A stretch of 64,000 bases of DNA from Mesorhizobium sp. M1C.F.Ca.ET.210.01.1.1 (GCF_004791585.1 NZ_SRUU01000008.1:62001-126000); one strand, 5' to 3'. Positions 18,312 to 26,261 are shown, numbered from the stretch's first letter. Notes: generated by a model not told the origin, from the letters alone. Numbers and translations: made by a program.

Positions 18312-19370
18312 TTGGGGCTCTGTCAGGTTGTGCGCGTCGTTTCTCTACTTTTCAGTGCTGGGTCAGTGGTCGCGGCAGCGACGTGTCAGGTCGAGGCGCT
18401 AGAATACACGCCGGCTTCCACGCCGGCCGGGCAGCCAATTCTTGTCGTCTCCGGTGAATTTGGCGCCAATGAACCCCTGAACACGTTTAACAGCACGGTT
18501 GTAGGCAGCGGGGCCAGGGTTATCGTATTCAATTCCCCCGGAGGCAACGTCGGCAGTGCGATTCGATTGGGGCGTATGATCCGCGCGGCAGGGTTGGATA
18601 CGCTTCAGGTTCGCCAGTTGCAATGCGCTTCAGCCTGCTCACTGGCCTTCCTGGGTGGCGTCCACCGTGCTGCCGAACCAGGTTCTATCGGCGTTCATCG
18701 TGCGTTCCTGAAACCGGCTGACGGAATGTCCAACGAAGAAGCGGCGGCCCGTGTTCAGCTCGGAACGGCCGCAATCACATCCTATGTGGTCGAGATGGGA
18801 GTCGACCCCAAGCTGATCGAACTGGCTTCGAGCTATGACAAGCATGACATAAGATACCTATCGACCAGCGAAATGGCAGAGTTGCGCGTGACCAATGTCA
18901 CAGCGGGCCAATCGCCCCCAGATACATCGCTGGTGTCGACGAGGCCAAATCCTGTTCCCATTCCGGTGCCTGTGCCCGACGCCGGGCATCAGGCGGAGAG
19001 CGTTGCGGCAGCCTTCGTCAAGGATCTCATCGAGCATCATGGCGACAACAACGACTTCGCTCTTGCTCAAGTTCAAGCGTCCTACGCTCCCACGGTCGAC
19101 TATTATGGCAAGGTGACGAACCTGAGCTCAATCATTCAGGACAAGAGGAAGTTTTACCGGCGATGGCCTGAACGCGGATACAACGTCCGCAATGACAGCG
19201 TGGTGGTCACCTGCGCTAACGATCGGTGCATGGTTACGGGCGTCTATGACTGGGTCGTGCGCAGCCCCTCGATACACAAGCAGGAAAAGGGAGCAACAAG
19301 CTTTAGCTACACGATTTCAATCGGTCCCTATCCCAAAATCATCGCAGAGACAGGCAATGTTCAGCGATAA
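18312..19370 (+). CDS. Secreted ClpP-like serine protease domain protein with C-terminal NTF2-like region
   Basis: This ~350-aa exported protein has a hydrophobic signal (VVSLLFSAGSVVAAATC) but no ATG start; TTG 18312 or GTG 18330 must be used. Residues ~65-190 look like the ClpP/crotonase fold of COG3904 proteins: FNSPGGNVGSAIRLGRMIR, a candidate nucleophile Ser in CASACSLAFLGG, and a candidate His in GSIGVHRAF. After a Pro/Val-rich linker (PNPVPIPVPVPD) a ~120-aa domain with YAPTVDYYGKV and CMVTGVYDWVV resembles an NTF2/SnoaL-like fold. It starts 160 bp after tRNA-Leu. The protease assignment is by motif, and the second domain is tentative. Confidence 0.65.
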   Translation: MGLCQVVRVVSLLFSAGSVVAAATCQVEALEYTPASTPAGQPILVVSGEFGANEPLNTFNSTVVGSGARVIVFNSPGGNVGSAIRLGRMIRAAGLDTLQVRQLQCASACSLAFLGGVHRAAEPGSIGVHRAFLKPADGMSNEEAAARVQLGTAAITSYVVEMGVDPKLIELASSYDKHDIRYLSTSEMAELRVTNVTAGQSPPDTSLVSTRPNPVPIPVPVPDAGHQAESVAAAFVKDLIEHHGDNNDFALAQVQASYAPTVDYYGKVTNLSSIIQDKRKFYRRWPERGYNVRNDSVVVTCANDRCMVTGVYDWVVRSPSIHKQEKGATSFSYTISIGPYPKIIAETGNVQR

Positions 19371-19405
19371 CAGGGACCATCGTCGATGAGGCGCGCCGTC
19401 GCGCT

Positions 19406-19987
19406 CTAATAAAGCGGCTCCTCGAACAGCGTCTTGTCGCCGTCCATCAGCGCCTTGATATGCGCCGTGCCGTCGGCCGCGAGCGCCAACTTGATGCCGA
19501 ACGGCCGCACGCGGATGTCGTCCTGGAACGCCATCCCCTCGCCTTCCGGAACATAGAAACGGTCGATCCCGTATTCCGGCGCGATCGTCGCGTCCGGTTC
19601 CCGCAGACCCCAACCGTCGGCGACGCGTCCGGCTATGTCGGCCTCGTCCGGGCCGGCCGGCGTCGGCGCCTGCCCGAACCACGCAGTCGTTGGCTGCCAG
19701 TAGCCGTCTGCCCCCTTCTTCAACCGCACCACGATCGATGTCTCGTCGCTGGAGAGCTTGCCTTCCGGAATGTTGGCGATCAGCTTCACGGGGATCCGCG
19801 ATATGTTGTTGTTGATTGAAATGTAATCGCCGCGCAGAAGGTCGCGCGGATCGACGGGCTCGACCTTGAGCAGGACTTCCTTGCCGTTGCGCAGGATCGC
19901 CGCGCGTCCGGCGATGATCCAGCTGAGGAAGCCAATCTGGACGAGCGCCAGCACCAGCGCCGCGATGATCAGTCTTTTGCCGCTCAT
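19406..19987 (-). CDS. GDYXXLXY domain membrane-anchored protein
   Basis: This 193-aa protein has one N-terminal membrane helix (LIIAALVLALVQIGFLSWIIA) and the family's namesake motif in the form LRGDYISINNNISRIP. Further Asp/Gly-rich segments follow (RFYVPEGEGMAFQDD). It overlaps the upstream DUF2157 gene by 4 bp (ATGA). GDYXXLXY and DUF2157 proteins are frequent operon partners across proteobacteria. The joint role is unknown. Confidence 0.85.
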   Translation of the reverse strand: MSGKRLIIAALVLALVQIGFLSWIIAGRAAILRNGKEVLLKVEPVDPRDLLRGDYISINNNISRIPVKLIANIPEGKLSSDETSIVVRLKKGADGYWQPTTAWFGQAPTPAGPDEADIAGRVADGWGLREPDATIAPEYGIDRFYVPEGEGMAFQDDIRVRPFGIKLALAADGTAHIKALMDGDKTLFEEPLY

Positions 19988-21102
19988 GCCGCTGCTCCTC
20001 CGCCGGCGGGCGTCTTCATGCGCTTTTCGACCCGGATGATGACCAGCGCCAGTATCCCCAGCAGCACGGCCGCGGACAGGAAGAAGCCGGCCGTGTCGAG
20101 CATCGACTGCAACATCACCACATAGATGATGGCGAGTTCGAATGCGAAGCCGGCATAGGCCACCCATCGCAAACCCCTGCTCTCACGGCCGCCGAGCATG
20201 ATCGCCGTAACGATGCCGGCAAGCGCGACCGCCGAGGCAATGGCAAAGCCGCTGTTGTAGATCGCCTCGTCGGCCAGTTCGAACTGGACCATTGCCAGGC
20301 CGGCAAGAAAGCCGATAAGCGCGTGCAAGGGCAACCGGCCGCCGAGCTGCGCGATCCTGTCGACAGGTTCGGCGGCGAAGATCGCCGCCGCGAACAGCAG
20401 CGCCGAGACGAGCACGAGCGGAATGGCGACCTGGAGCGTGTTGTGGTCCATCGCCAGCAGCATGAGATAGAACAGGATCGACAGGATGATCAGGTGTCGC
20501 GCCGCCTGGCTGCGTGTCCAGAAAGAAACGGCAAACAGCACCAGCGCCACGGCGGCGAAGAGATACGGAAACTCGGCCCGGCGGAAGAATCCGCCCCATT
20601 TGAGGAACAACCAGGCATCGGCGATGCCGACGGAGGCGACGGTGAGCGGATTCGAGCGCAATGCGACCGCCGCCAGCGCCGTGCCGGCGCACCAGGTCAG
20701 CAGCGCCGAGGTCTCGTCGCCCGACAGATGGTACATCTGGCCGATCAGCGCGATCGAGCCGCCGAAGGCCGCGGCCGCCACGATCCACAGCGCCTCGCCG
20801 ATCGCCGCGTGGTCGCGCGTCTTCAACACCGCACCGCCGACATAGCCGCCGACGATGACGGCAAACAGCGCTGCCGCGCGCACCAGCCGCGGAATGACCT
20901 CCCAGTTGGCGGCGACGAAGATGAGGATCGCGGCGCCGAACAGGAGCGCCGCCATCATCGCCAGGATCGAGCCGAAGCTGAGCGAGGTGCGCTCGTTGGC
21001 GGCTAGGTCGCGCGCCAATGCGTCCGCCGTCGGCGCGTCGATCAGGCCCGCCTCCCGCCATCGGGCGATATCCGCCCTTACCCGTGTCGCATAGCCCGCC
21101 AT
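19984..21102 (-). CDS. DUF2157 polytopic membrane protein
   Basis: This 372-aa protein begins with a cytosolic helix region (RADIARWREAGLIDAPTADAL), the hallmark of DUF2157, followed by about ten transmembrane helices (for example ILAMMAALLFGAAILIFVAANW and IVAAAAFGGSIALIGQMYHLSG). It is the first gene of a two-gene operon with the GDYXXLXY protein. No enzymatic motif is visible. Confidence 0.87.
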   Translation of the reverse strand: MAGYATRVRADIARWREAGLIDAPTADALARDLAANERTSLSFGSILAMMAALLFGAAILIFVAANWEVIPRLVRAAALFAVIVGGYVGGAVLKTRDHAAIGEALWIVAAAAFGGSIALIGQMYHLSGDETSALLTWCAGTALAAVALRSNPLTVASVGIADAWLFLKWGGFFRRAEFPYLFAAVALVLFAVSFWTRSQAARHLIILSILFYLMLLAMDHNTLQVAIPLVLVSALLFAAAIFAAEPVDRIAQLGGRLPLHALIGFLAGLAMVQFELADEAIYNSGFAIASAVALAGIVTAIMLGGRESRGLRWVAYAGFAFELAIIYVVMLQSMLDTAGFFLSAAVLLGILALVIIRVEKRMKTPAGGGAAA

Positions 21103-21336
21103 GCGCTTCCCCCAAGCTTGGTCATTTTTTTAGCCGCGAGGCCCAAACCGTTGACGCAACGGCATTTTCCGATTCGGTCTTCTTTGTGTCGCAAGCGTGA
21201 ATGGCCGTTAATGTTGCATTGCACAATTTGCATTGCTGCCATGCGCCAATCGCACTTTTAAACCGATATGATCCCACCTACTTTCTGTTCGTACACAAAC
21301 GGAATGATCCGAACCAAAGACGAAACGAGCACTACC

Positions 21337-21477
21337 ATGAACCTGATCCGCAACTACCGCAACTGGCGCCGCTACCGGGAAACCGTTTCCGAGCTGAGCC
21401 GCCTGTCGAACCGTGAACTGACCGACCTCGGCATCAGCCGCAGCGACATCCACTACGTCGCCCGCAAGGCGGTCTAA
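21337..21477 (+). CDS. DUF1127 small basic protein, copy 1
   Basis: This 46-aa protein (MNLIRNYRNWRRYRETVSEL, then LSRLSNRELTDLGISRSDI and a short tail) matches DUF1127, which has an Arg-rich first helix and the NRELTDLGI signature. Family members in Agrobacterium and Rhodobacter bind RNA or RNA-turnover proteins and are stress-regulated. In Rhodobacter sphaeroides a DUF1127 protein (CcaF1) is co-transcribed with the CcsR small RNAs. The same layout is seen here. A near-identical paralogue follows 50 bp downstream. Confidence 0.9.
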   Translation: MNLIRNYRNWRRYRETVSELSRLSNRELTDLGISRSDIHYVARKAV

Positions 21478-21483
21478 TTCCGC

Positions 21484-21505
21484 TTCGGACCGCAAATGGT
21501 CCGAA
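21484..21505 (+). promoter_or_regulatory. Hairpin between the two DUF1127 genes
   Basis: An 8-bp perfect stem TTCGGACC (21484-21491) / GGTCCGAA (21498-21505) with a 6-base loop lies 7 bp after copy 1 and about 23 bp before the copy 2 ATG. It has no U-tract, so it is more likely an mRNA stability or processing structure than a terminator. Confidence 0.5.
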
Positions 21506-21527
21506 CCAGTTTTGAGAAAGTAAGACA

Positions 21528-21668
21528 ATGAACCTGATCCGTAGCTACCGTAACTGGCGCGTTTATCGCGAGACGGTTTCCGAGCTGGGTCGGCTTTCGA
21601 ACCGTCAGCTCCATGATCTCGGCATCGTTCGTGACGAGATCAAGATGATCGCCCGCAAGGCGGTCTAA
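21528..21668 (+). CDS. DUF1127 small basic protein, copy 2
   Basis: This 46-aa tandem paralogue of the preceding gene begins MNLIRSYRNWRVYRETVSEL and contains GRLSNRQLHDLGIVRDEI. It keeps the Arg-rich first helix and the DLGI signature; the differences are mostly conservative. Its stop codon is only 15 bp before the first CCTCCTCCC hairpin, so mRNA and small RNAs are probably one primary transcript cut by RNase. It is too short for default gene finders and may be missed. Confidence 0.88.
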   Translation: MNLIRSYRNWRVYRETVSELGRLSNRQLHDLGIVRDEIKMIARKAV

Positions 21669-21682
21669 GCAAGGCATTTCGC

Positions 21683-21790
21683 CAGGGTCGACCTCCTCCC
21701 CGACCCTGACGGATACGGTCAACCTTTACCTCCTCCCAAAGGTTGACCACCGAAACGGCGCCCGCCGGACCTCCTCCCCCGGCGGGCGTT
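21683..21790 (+). ncRNA. Cuckoo/CcsR-like small RNA unit 1 (three CCTCCTCCC-loop hairpins)
   Basis: Three consecutive perfect stem-loops each present the same 10-base loop ACCTCCTCCC. Hairpin 1 has an 8-bp stem (arms 21683-21690 and 21701-21708). Hairpin 2 has an 11-bp stem (21717-21727 and 21738-21748). Hairpin 3 has a 10-bp GC stem (21759-21768 and 21779-21788) followed by TTGTT, a weak terminator. Stem sequences differ while loops are identical, so loop sequence and stem pairing are what is conserved. The loop resembles the 16S anti-Shine-Dalgarno sequence. CCUCCUCCC-loop RNAs downstream of DUF1127 genes are known as CcsR in Rhodobacter and as cuckoo RNAs more widely; the assignment here is by motif and context. 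Confidence 0.88.
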
Positions 21791-21836
21791 GTTCTCCAGA
21801 AAGGTTTCGCCCCTTTTCAAATGGCGAAAGAGATTT

Positions 21837-21956
21837 CGTCAGAGCCGACCTCCTCCCCGGCGATGGCGAATATGGTCGATCTTCACCTCCTCCCGAGGAT
21901 CGACCCCTAAAACGACACCCGCCGGATCTCCTCCCCCGGCGGGTGTTGTTGTTTTT
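21837..21956 (+). ncRNA. Cuckoo/CcsR-like small RNA unit 2 (three hairpins, ends in a terminator)
   Basis: This is a second three-hairpin unit, homologous in order to unit 1. Hairpin 4 has arms 21837-21847 and 21858-21868, with an inner GCCG/CGGC stem, a GA/GA internal loop and an outer stem. Hairpin 5 has an 11-bp stem (21874-21884 and 21895-21905). Both show the loop ACCTCCTCCC. Hairpin 6 (21915-21925 and 21936-21946) has the loop ATCTCCTCCC and an 11-bp GC-rich stem, then TGTTGTTTTT, so it is also the terminator of the whole transcript. Both units are preceded by an ATTTCG(C/T)C sequence (21676 and 21833), consistent with tandem duplication. Confidence 0.86.
21915..21956 (+). terminator. 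Terminator of the DUF1127-sRNA transcript
   Basis: This is the last anti-SD hairpin of the array. Its 11-bp stem ACACCCGCCGG/CCGGCGGGTGT is followed by TGTTGTTTTT. It serves both as a CTCCTCCC-loop presenter and as an intrinsic terminator, 75 bp before trmFO. Confidence 0.8.
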
Positions 21957-22030
21957 GGAGCCTGCTTCCCGCCGCGCCCATTGCCGCCCGGCAATTGCAA
22001 TCAGGCCGCCAAGCGACTATTCCGGCGCTC

Positions 22031-23440
22031 ATGAGCAAAAATCCTGTCCACGTCATCGGCGGCGGCCTCGCCGGCTCCGAAGCCGCATGGCAAATCGCTG
22101 AAGCCGGCGTCCCGGTCGTGCTGCATGAGATGCGCCCGGTGCGCGGCACCGACGCCCACAAGACCGATGGGCTGGCCGAGCTCGTCTGCTCCAACTCCTT
22201 CCGCTCGGACGATGCCGCCGCCAATGCGGTCGGACTGCTGCATGCCGAAATGCGGCTCGCCAGCTCGCTGATCATGAGCGCCGGCGATGCGAACCAGGTG
22301 CCGGCCGGCGGCGCTTTAGCCGTCGACCGTGACGGCTTTTCCGACGCGGTGACCAAGAAGATCGAGGCGCATCCGCTGATCACGATCCAGCGCGAGGAAG
22401 TGCCCTGCCTGCCGCCGGCGGAGTGGGACCAGGCGATCATCGCCACCGGTCCGCTGACCGCGCCCTCGCTCGCCCAGTCGATCGCCGAGGCAACGGGCGC
22501 CGATGCGCTTGCCTTCTTCGACGCCATCGCGCCGATCGTGCATTTCGACACGATCGACATGAACACCTCGTGGTTCCAGTCGCGCTACGACAAGGTCGGC
22601 CCTGGCGGCACCGGCAAGGACTACATCAACTGCCCGATGGACAAGGAGCAGTACCTCGCTTTCGTGGCGGCGTTGCTTGAGGGGAAAAAAACCGAGTTCA
22701 AACAGTGGGAAGGCACGCCCTATTTCGACGGCTGCCTGCCGATCGAGGTGATGGCCGAGCGCGGCGTCGAGACGCTGCGCTACGGGCCGATGAAGCCGAT
22801 GGGCCTGACCAACGCCCACAATCCGTCGGTGAAGGCCTATGCGGTCGTGCAGCTTCGCCAGGACAATGCGCTGGGGACGCTCTACAACATGGTCGGCTTC
22901 CAGACCAAGCTGAAGCATGCCGAGCAGGTGCGTATCTTCCGCACCATTCCCGGGCTCGAAAATGCCGACTTCGCCCGCCTCGGCGGCCTGCACCGCAACA
23001 CCTATATCAACTCGCCGACGCTGCTCGACCCCTCGCTGCAGCTCAAATCGCGGCCGGGCCTGCGCTTTGCCGGCCAGATCACCGGCTGCGAAGGCTATGT
23101 CGAAAGCGCGGCGATCGGCCTGCTCGCCGGCCGCTTCGCCGCCGCCGAGCGCCTCGGCCAGGCGCCGTCGCTGCCGCCGGCGACCACTGCCTTCGGCGCA
23201 TTGCTCAACCACATCACCGGCGGCCATATCGTCTCGGACGACGAGCCCGGCAAACGCTCCTTCCAGCCGATGAATGTCAATTTCGGCCTGTTCCCGCCCG
23301 TGGAAGCGCCGAAGGCCGAGGGCAAGCGCCTGCGCGGCAAGGACAAGACCATCGCCAAAAGGCACGCGATCACCTCGCGCGCGCTGGCCGATTGCAGGGG
23401 GTGGCTGGGGTTGCCGGCGCAGGCGCAGGCCGCGGAATAG
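22031..23440 (+). CDS. trmFO: Methylenetetrahydrofolate-tRNA-(uracil-5-)-methyltransferase
   Basis: This FAD- and folate-dependent enzyme makes m5U54 in the T loop of tRNA. It is 469 aa from the ATG at 22031 ([20 protein letters not shown]); an upstream in-frame start would add 12 residues. The FAD-binding GGGLAGSE motif is at the N-terminus. Family signatures [18 protein letters not shown] and [14 protein letters not shown] include the conserved Cys region. [17 protein letters not shown] is near the C-terminus. It ends with no gap against the convergent hydroxylase gene. Confidence 0.96.
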   Translation: MSKNPVHVIGGGLAGSEAAWQIAEAGVPVVLHEMRPVRGTDAHKTDGLAELVCSNSFRSDDAAANAVGLLHAEMRLASSLIMSAGDANQVPAGGALAVDRDGFSDAVTKKIEAHPLITIQREEVPCLPPAEWDQAIIATGPLTAPSLAQSIAEATGADALAFFDAIAPIVHFDTIDMNTSWFQSRYDKVGPGGTGKDYINCPMDKEQYLAFVAALLEGKKTEFKQWEGTPYFDGCLPIEVMAERGVETLRYGPMKPMGLTNAHNPSVKAYAVVQLRQDNALGTLYNMVGFQTKLKHAEQVRIFRTIPGLENADFARLGGLHRNTYINSPTLLDPSLQLKSRPGLRFAGQITGCEGYVESAAIGLLAGRFAAAERLGQAPSLPPATTAFGALLNHITGGHIVSDDEPGKRSFQPMNVNFGLFPPVEAPKAEGKRLRGKDKTIAKRHAITSRALADCRGWLGLPAQAQAAE

Positions 23441-24388
23441 CTACTCCGCCGGCGCGGCACTCGCGCCCGGCAATCCCGGCTTGCCCGCCTCTCCCGGATT
23501 TCGCCGTACATACGCCGCCTTCAGCGTCTCCGAGGTGTCGCGCGAGCCGTCATGGCTCCAGCCCGGCGGCTGGATGAGGTAGTTGAGGCGCTGGCCGAGC
23601 GTCAGCCCTGGCGCAAAGGCATCCTTGAACATGCCGATCCACTCGTGGAAGGCGACCTTCAGCGGATTGAAGGTGCCGATGTTCTTGACGATGCCGTAGC
23701 GCGGCCGGTCCTCCTCAAGTTCCTCGACGAAAGTGCCGAACATGCGATCCCAGATGATGAGCGTGCCGGCATAGTTGGCGTCGAGATAGCGCGGGTTGGT
23801 AGCGTGGTGGACGCGGTGGTGCGAGGGTGTGTTGAAGATGAACTCGAACCAGCCCCACATTTTGCCGATGGTCTCGGTGTGGATCCAGAACTGCCAGACC
23901 AGGTTGAAGCCGAAGACGAAGGCGATCACCGCCGGGTGTAAGCCGAGCAGCACCAGCGGCGCCTGCAGGATGAAGGTGAAGGTGAAGAGGCCGGTCCAGC
24001 TCTGCCTGAGCGCCGTCGAGAGATTGTAGTGCTGGCTGGAATGATGGTTGACGTGCTCGGCCCACACCCAGCGCACCCGGTGCGCGATGCGGTGATAGAG
24101 GTAGTAGCGCAGATCCTCGAGCAGGAAGGCGGCGACAAACACCCAGACCGACAGGCCGAGGTTGAAGAAGCGGAACTGCCAGAGCCACAGCAGCGCCCAT
24201 GAGACGACGCCGAGCAGCAGGCCGGCAACGACATTGCCGGTTCCCATCATCAGGCTGGTCAGCGTGTCGCGCGTTTCGAACGATCCCTTGGCGCGGCCGG
24301 TGCGCACCAGCCACAGCTCGATCAGGATCGCGGCGACGAAGAACGGGATTGCAAGCTGCGTGACCTGCGGGAAATTGTAGTCGTCCAT
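23441..24388 (-). CDS. Sterol desaturase / fatty acid hydroxylase family protein
   Basis: This 315-aa integral membrane di-iron oxidase has the three His clusters of the family: HRIAHR, HVNHHSSQH and HRVHHATNP. About four to five membrane helices surround them. The substrate is not known; bacterial members act on lipids, sterol-like molecules or carotenoids. The start at ATG 24388 overlaps the stop of the upstream gene (ATGA). The family is widespread in rhizobia as COG3000 proteins. No hopanoid or carotenoid genes are next to it, apart from the synthase homologue discussed below, which looks non-catalytic. Confidence 0.9.
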   Translation of the reverse strand: MDDYNFPQVTQLAIPFFVAAILIELWLVRTGRAKGSFETRDTLTSLMMGTGNVVAGLLLGVVSWALLWLWQFRFFNLGLSVWVFVAAFLLEDLRYYLYHRIAHRVRWVWAEHVNHHSSQHYNLSTALRQSWTGLFTFTFILQAPLVLLGLHPAVIAFVFGFNLVWQFWIHTETIGKMWGWFEFIFNTPSHHRVHHATNPRYLDANYAGTLIIWDRMFGTFVEELEEDRPRYGIVKNIGTFNPLKVAFHEWIGMFKDAFAPGLTLGQRLNYLIQPPGWSHDGSRDTSETLKAAYVRRNPGEAGKPGLPGASAAPAE

Positions 24389-24813
24389 CACGTCGCCTTT
24401 CGGGTCTGATCGCGGTTCTGCAGGGTCGCTGCCACCGCCTGCGCGTCGGCATTGTCGGCAAAGGCAAACTTGCCGCCCTGCCAGGTGAAGTCGTTCGGCC
24501 TGAAGGTCACGACGTTGCCATCCTTCGCCAGGGCCAGAACGTCATGCGGCGTGACGATGCGCGTCAGGAAACAGTCGCCTATGCTCTGGACGATGCCGCA
24601 ACGAGCCGGACCGAGCTCGATGAACGCGGCATGCCCGCCCGCTGTCAGCCGCACGGCGCCCGGCTTTTCGTCAGGAAAGTCTTCGGCAAAGCGCGCGAGC
24701 GCCTGGTCGGCGCCGGAAAGCGTCGCCGTCGTGGTGCCGCCGGTGAAATGCACCGCCGCGACCGACAGCGCGATGCCGAACACGACAAGGACGACCAGGA
24801 CTGGCAGGCTCAT
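24388..24813 (-). CDS. Membrane-anchored hypothetical protein
   Basis: This 141-aa protein has one N-terminal helix (LPVLVVLVVFGIALSVAAVHF) and a mature domain with two Cys (ARCGIVQSIGDCF) that could pair. The rest is a compact alpha/beta sequence with no recognised family. It is translationally coupled to the hydroxylase gene (ATGA overlap), so the two products probably act together or at least share expression. Confidence 0.65.
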   Translation of the reverse strand: MSLPVLVVLVVFGIALSVAAVHFTGGTTTATLSGADQALARFAEDFPDEKPGAVRLTAGGHAAFIELGPARCGIVQSIGDCFLTRIVTPHDVLALAKDGNVVTFRPNDFTWQGGKFAFADNADAQAVAATLQNRDQTRKAT

Positions 24814-24895
24814 GGAAAAGGCGGCTCCTCCGGCGGCTCGCGTTTCTTTGACGCGAGTCCGCACGGCAGAACCCCTAGCATAATTGACGTTTACG

Positions 24896-25744
24896 TCAAA
24901 GGAGCGCCCAGCCGCGCATGGCATGGCGCAGGAGCAGCCAATGCCGGCGCACGGTTGAGAGCGCCACCCTTGTGCCGGGCGCAAACCTCACTCTTCTTTC
25001 CATCTTGTCGAGATAGGCGCGCGTCAGCGCCAGCGGCAGGAAGGCCGGGCGCAGCGACGCGGGGAGAGCCGCTGCTCCCTCCTCGAAAGCGCCGAGATGC
25101 TCCCGCGCCAGCGCAATCATCGCCGCCACCGCTCGCTCTGCATCAGGACCGCCGTCGTCTTTGACAAACTGTTCCGCGGTCGTACCCGCGGCCGCCAGGA
25201 TATCGGCGGGCACGTAGCATTGTCCGCGCCGACGATGCAGCGGCAGCAAAAGCAGCAGACCCGTGATCGCCTGCGCGCAGCCCGCCCTGCCCGCCAGTTC
25301 AGCAAAGCTCGGCGCGGCAGCCGGATCGAGCACCATCGCCGCAAGCTGGATCAGCGCCGCGGCCGTCTCGCCGCAATAGCCTTCGAGATCGGTTCGCGAT
25401 GGCATCGGATCGTCATAGAGGTCGAAGATGCGCGCTTCGAGCATGTTGTCGAAAGCAGCCTTCGGCAGATGACTGACGGCGACCGTAGCCCTCAGCGCAT
25501 CGGCGATCGGGTGGCCCGTTTCCGCATCGCCTTCGGCCGCGATCACATCGCGCCACCACTGCAGCCTGACCTCGCCCGGCAGCGGCTCATGAATGCGGTC
25601 GCGCACGCTGGCGATCTCGGCATTGAAGGCATAGAGCGCAAGCAGCGCGTCACGCTTGCCGGCCGGCGCATAGAGCGCCGAGAGATAGCGGTCATTGTCG
25701 GCGGCGCGCACCCCGTCCATGACGATGTCGGAAGTGCCGGCCAT
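24896..25744 (-). CDS. Squalene/phytoene synthase-fold protein, probably non-catalytic (NDUFAF6-like)
   Basis: This 282-aa protein has the squalene/phytoene synthase fold (RYLSALYAPAGKRDALLALYAFNAEI and EVRLQWWRDVI). The two Asp-rich motifs needed for Mg-diphosphate chemistry are degraded. The first is replaced by AEIASVRDRI. The second, normally RDxxxD before GRxYxP, reads LPLHRRRGQCYVP. This is the pattern of NDUFAF6, a mitochondrial complex I assembly factor. The gene abuts an Mth938-domain gene (NDUFAF3-type) and secDF, a gene order shared by many alphaproteobacteria. A complex I assembly role is inferred. Confidence 0.82.
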   Translation of the reverse strand: MAGTSDIVMDGVRAADNDRYLSALYAPAGKRDALLALYAFNAEIASVRDRIHEPLPGEVRLQWWRDVIAAEGDAETGHPIADALRATVAVSHLPKAAFDNMLEARIFDLYDDPMPSRTDLEGYCGETAAALIQLAAMVLDPAAAPSFAELAGRAGCAQAITGLLLLLPLHRRRGQCYVPADILAAAGTTAEQFVKDDGGPDAERAVAAMIALAREHLGAFEEGAAALPASLRPAFLPLALTRAYLDKMERRVRFAPGTRVALSTVRRHWLLLRHAMRGWALL

Positions 25745-26134
25745 TCAATCGACGGCGATCAGCGCTGCGGCCACGGCGCGGTCCTCGGCCAGAAGCACGT
25801 TGTAGGTGCGCACGGCTGCGCCCGTCGACATCGGATCGGCCGAGATGCCGGCTTCCTTCAGCGCGGCGCGCAGTGCCGCCGGCAACGGCCGCAAATCCTT
25901 GCCGGTGCCGACCAGCAGGATCTCGACCTTGCCCGCCTCTGTGAACAGCTTGTCGAAATCCGCTGCCGTCAGCGCCAGCGGGTCGGCCGGCTCCCAGCCA
26001 TGGATGCCGGACGGCAGGCAGAGCAGCGAGCCGCGGTGCGACATGTCGGCAAAGCGGAAGCCGCCATTGCCGTAGGCCTCGATCGGCGCCCTGCCCGGGT
26101 AATGCGCTTCGCGGATGACGATGCCTTTGGCCAT
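25745..26134 (-). CDS. Mth938-domain protein (NDUFAF3-like)
   Basis: This 129-aa protein carries the Mth938 fold: GYGNGGFRFADMSHRGSLLCLPSGIHGW, then VEILLVGTGKDLRPLPAALRAAL and GAAVRTYNVLLAEDRAVAAALIAV. The human homologue NDUFAF3 is an early assembly factor of respiratory complex I. Its stop abuts the start codon of the synthase-like gene, and secDF lies upstream on the same strand beyond a repeat element. The family assignment is firm; function in this bacterium is inferred. Confidence 0.87.
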   Translation of the reverse strand: MAKGIVIREAHYPGRAPIEAYGNGGFRFADMSHRGSLLCLPSGIHGWEPADPLALTAADFDKLFTEAGKVEILLVGTGKDLRPLPAALRAALKEAGISADPMSTGAAVRTYNVLLAEDRAVAAALIAVD

Positions 26135-26140
26135 GGGTCT

Positions 26141-26254
26141 AGAGCATGATGCCGAAAAGTGTGGAGCGGCTTTCGGACGACATCGTGCTCTATCTCTTTG
26201 ATTTAGAGCCGGATTCAGATTTCAGGTCGACTCGACCTGAAATCATCCGGCTCT
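26141..26254. repeat. RIME-like double palindrome
   Basis: A 114-bp element sits between the Mth938-domain gene and secDF. It is made of two large palindromes. The first runs 26141-26191 with ends AGAGCATGATG and CATCGTGCTCT. The second runs 26215-26254 with ends AGAGCCGGAT and ATCCGGCTCT and an inner ATTTCAGGTCGA/TCGACCTGAAAT pair. The AGAGCATGAT...CCGAAAA start is typical of rhizobial intergenic mosaic elements. It may alter mRNA stability between the two genes. Confidence 0.75.
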
Positions 26255-26261
26255 GACGGCG

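Noticed and set aside
18067..18312. tRNA-Leu as an integration site of a genomic island.
   Set aside because: No integrase follows and I found no repeat of the tRNA 3' end downstream; the genes after it return to core functions. It is kept only as a test to run.
23441..25744. Possible hopanoid or carotenoid cluster (sterol-desaturase-type hydroxylase plus squalene/phytoene synthase homologue).
   Set aside because: The synthase homologue has lost both Asp-rich motifs, no cyclase, desaturase or other hpn/crt gene is present, and the gene order is that of the NDUFAF6-like/Mth938/secDF group.
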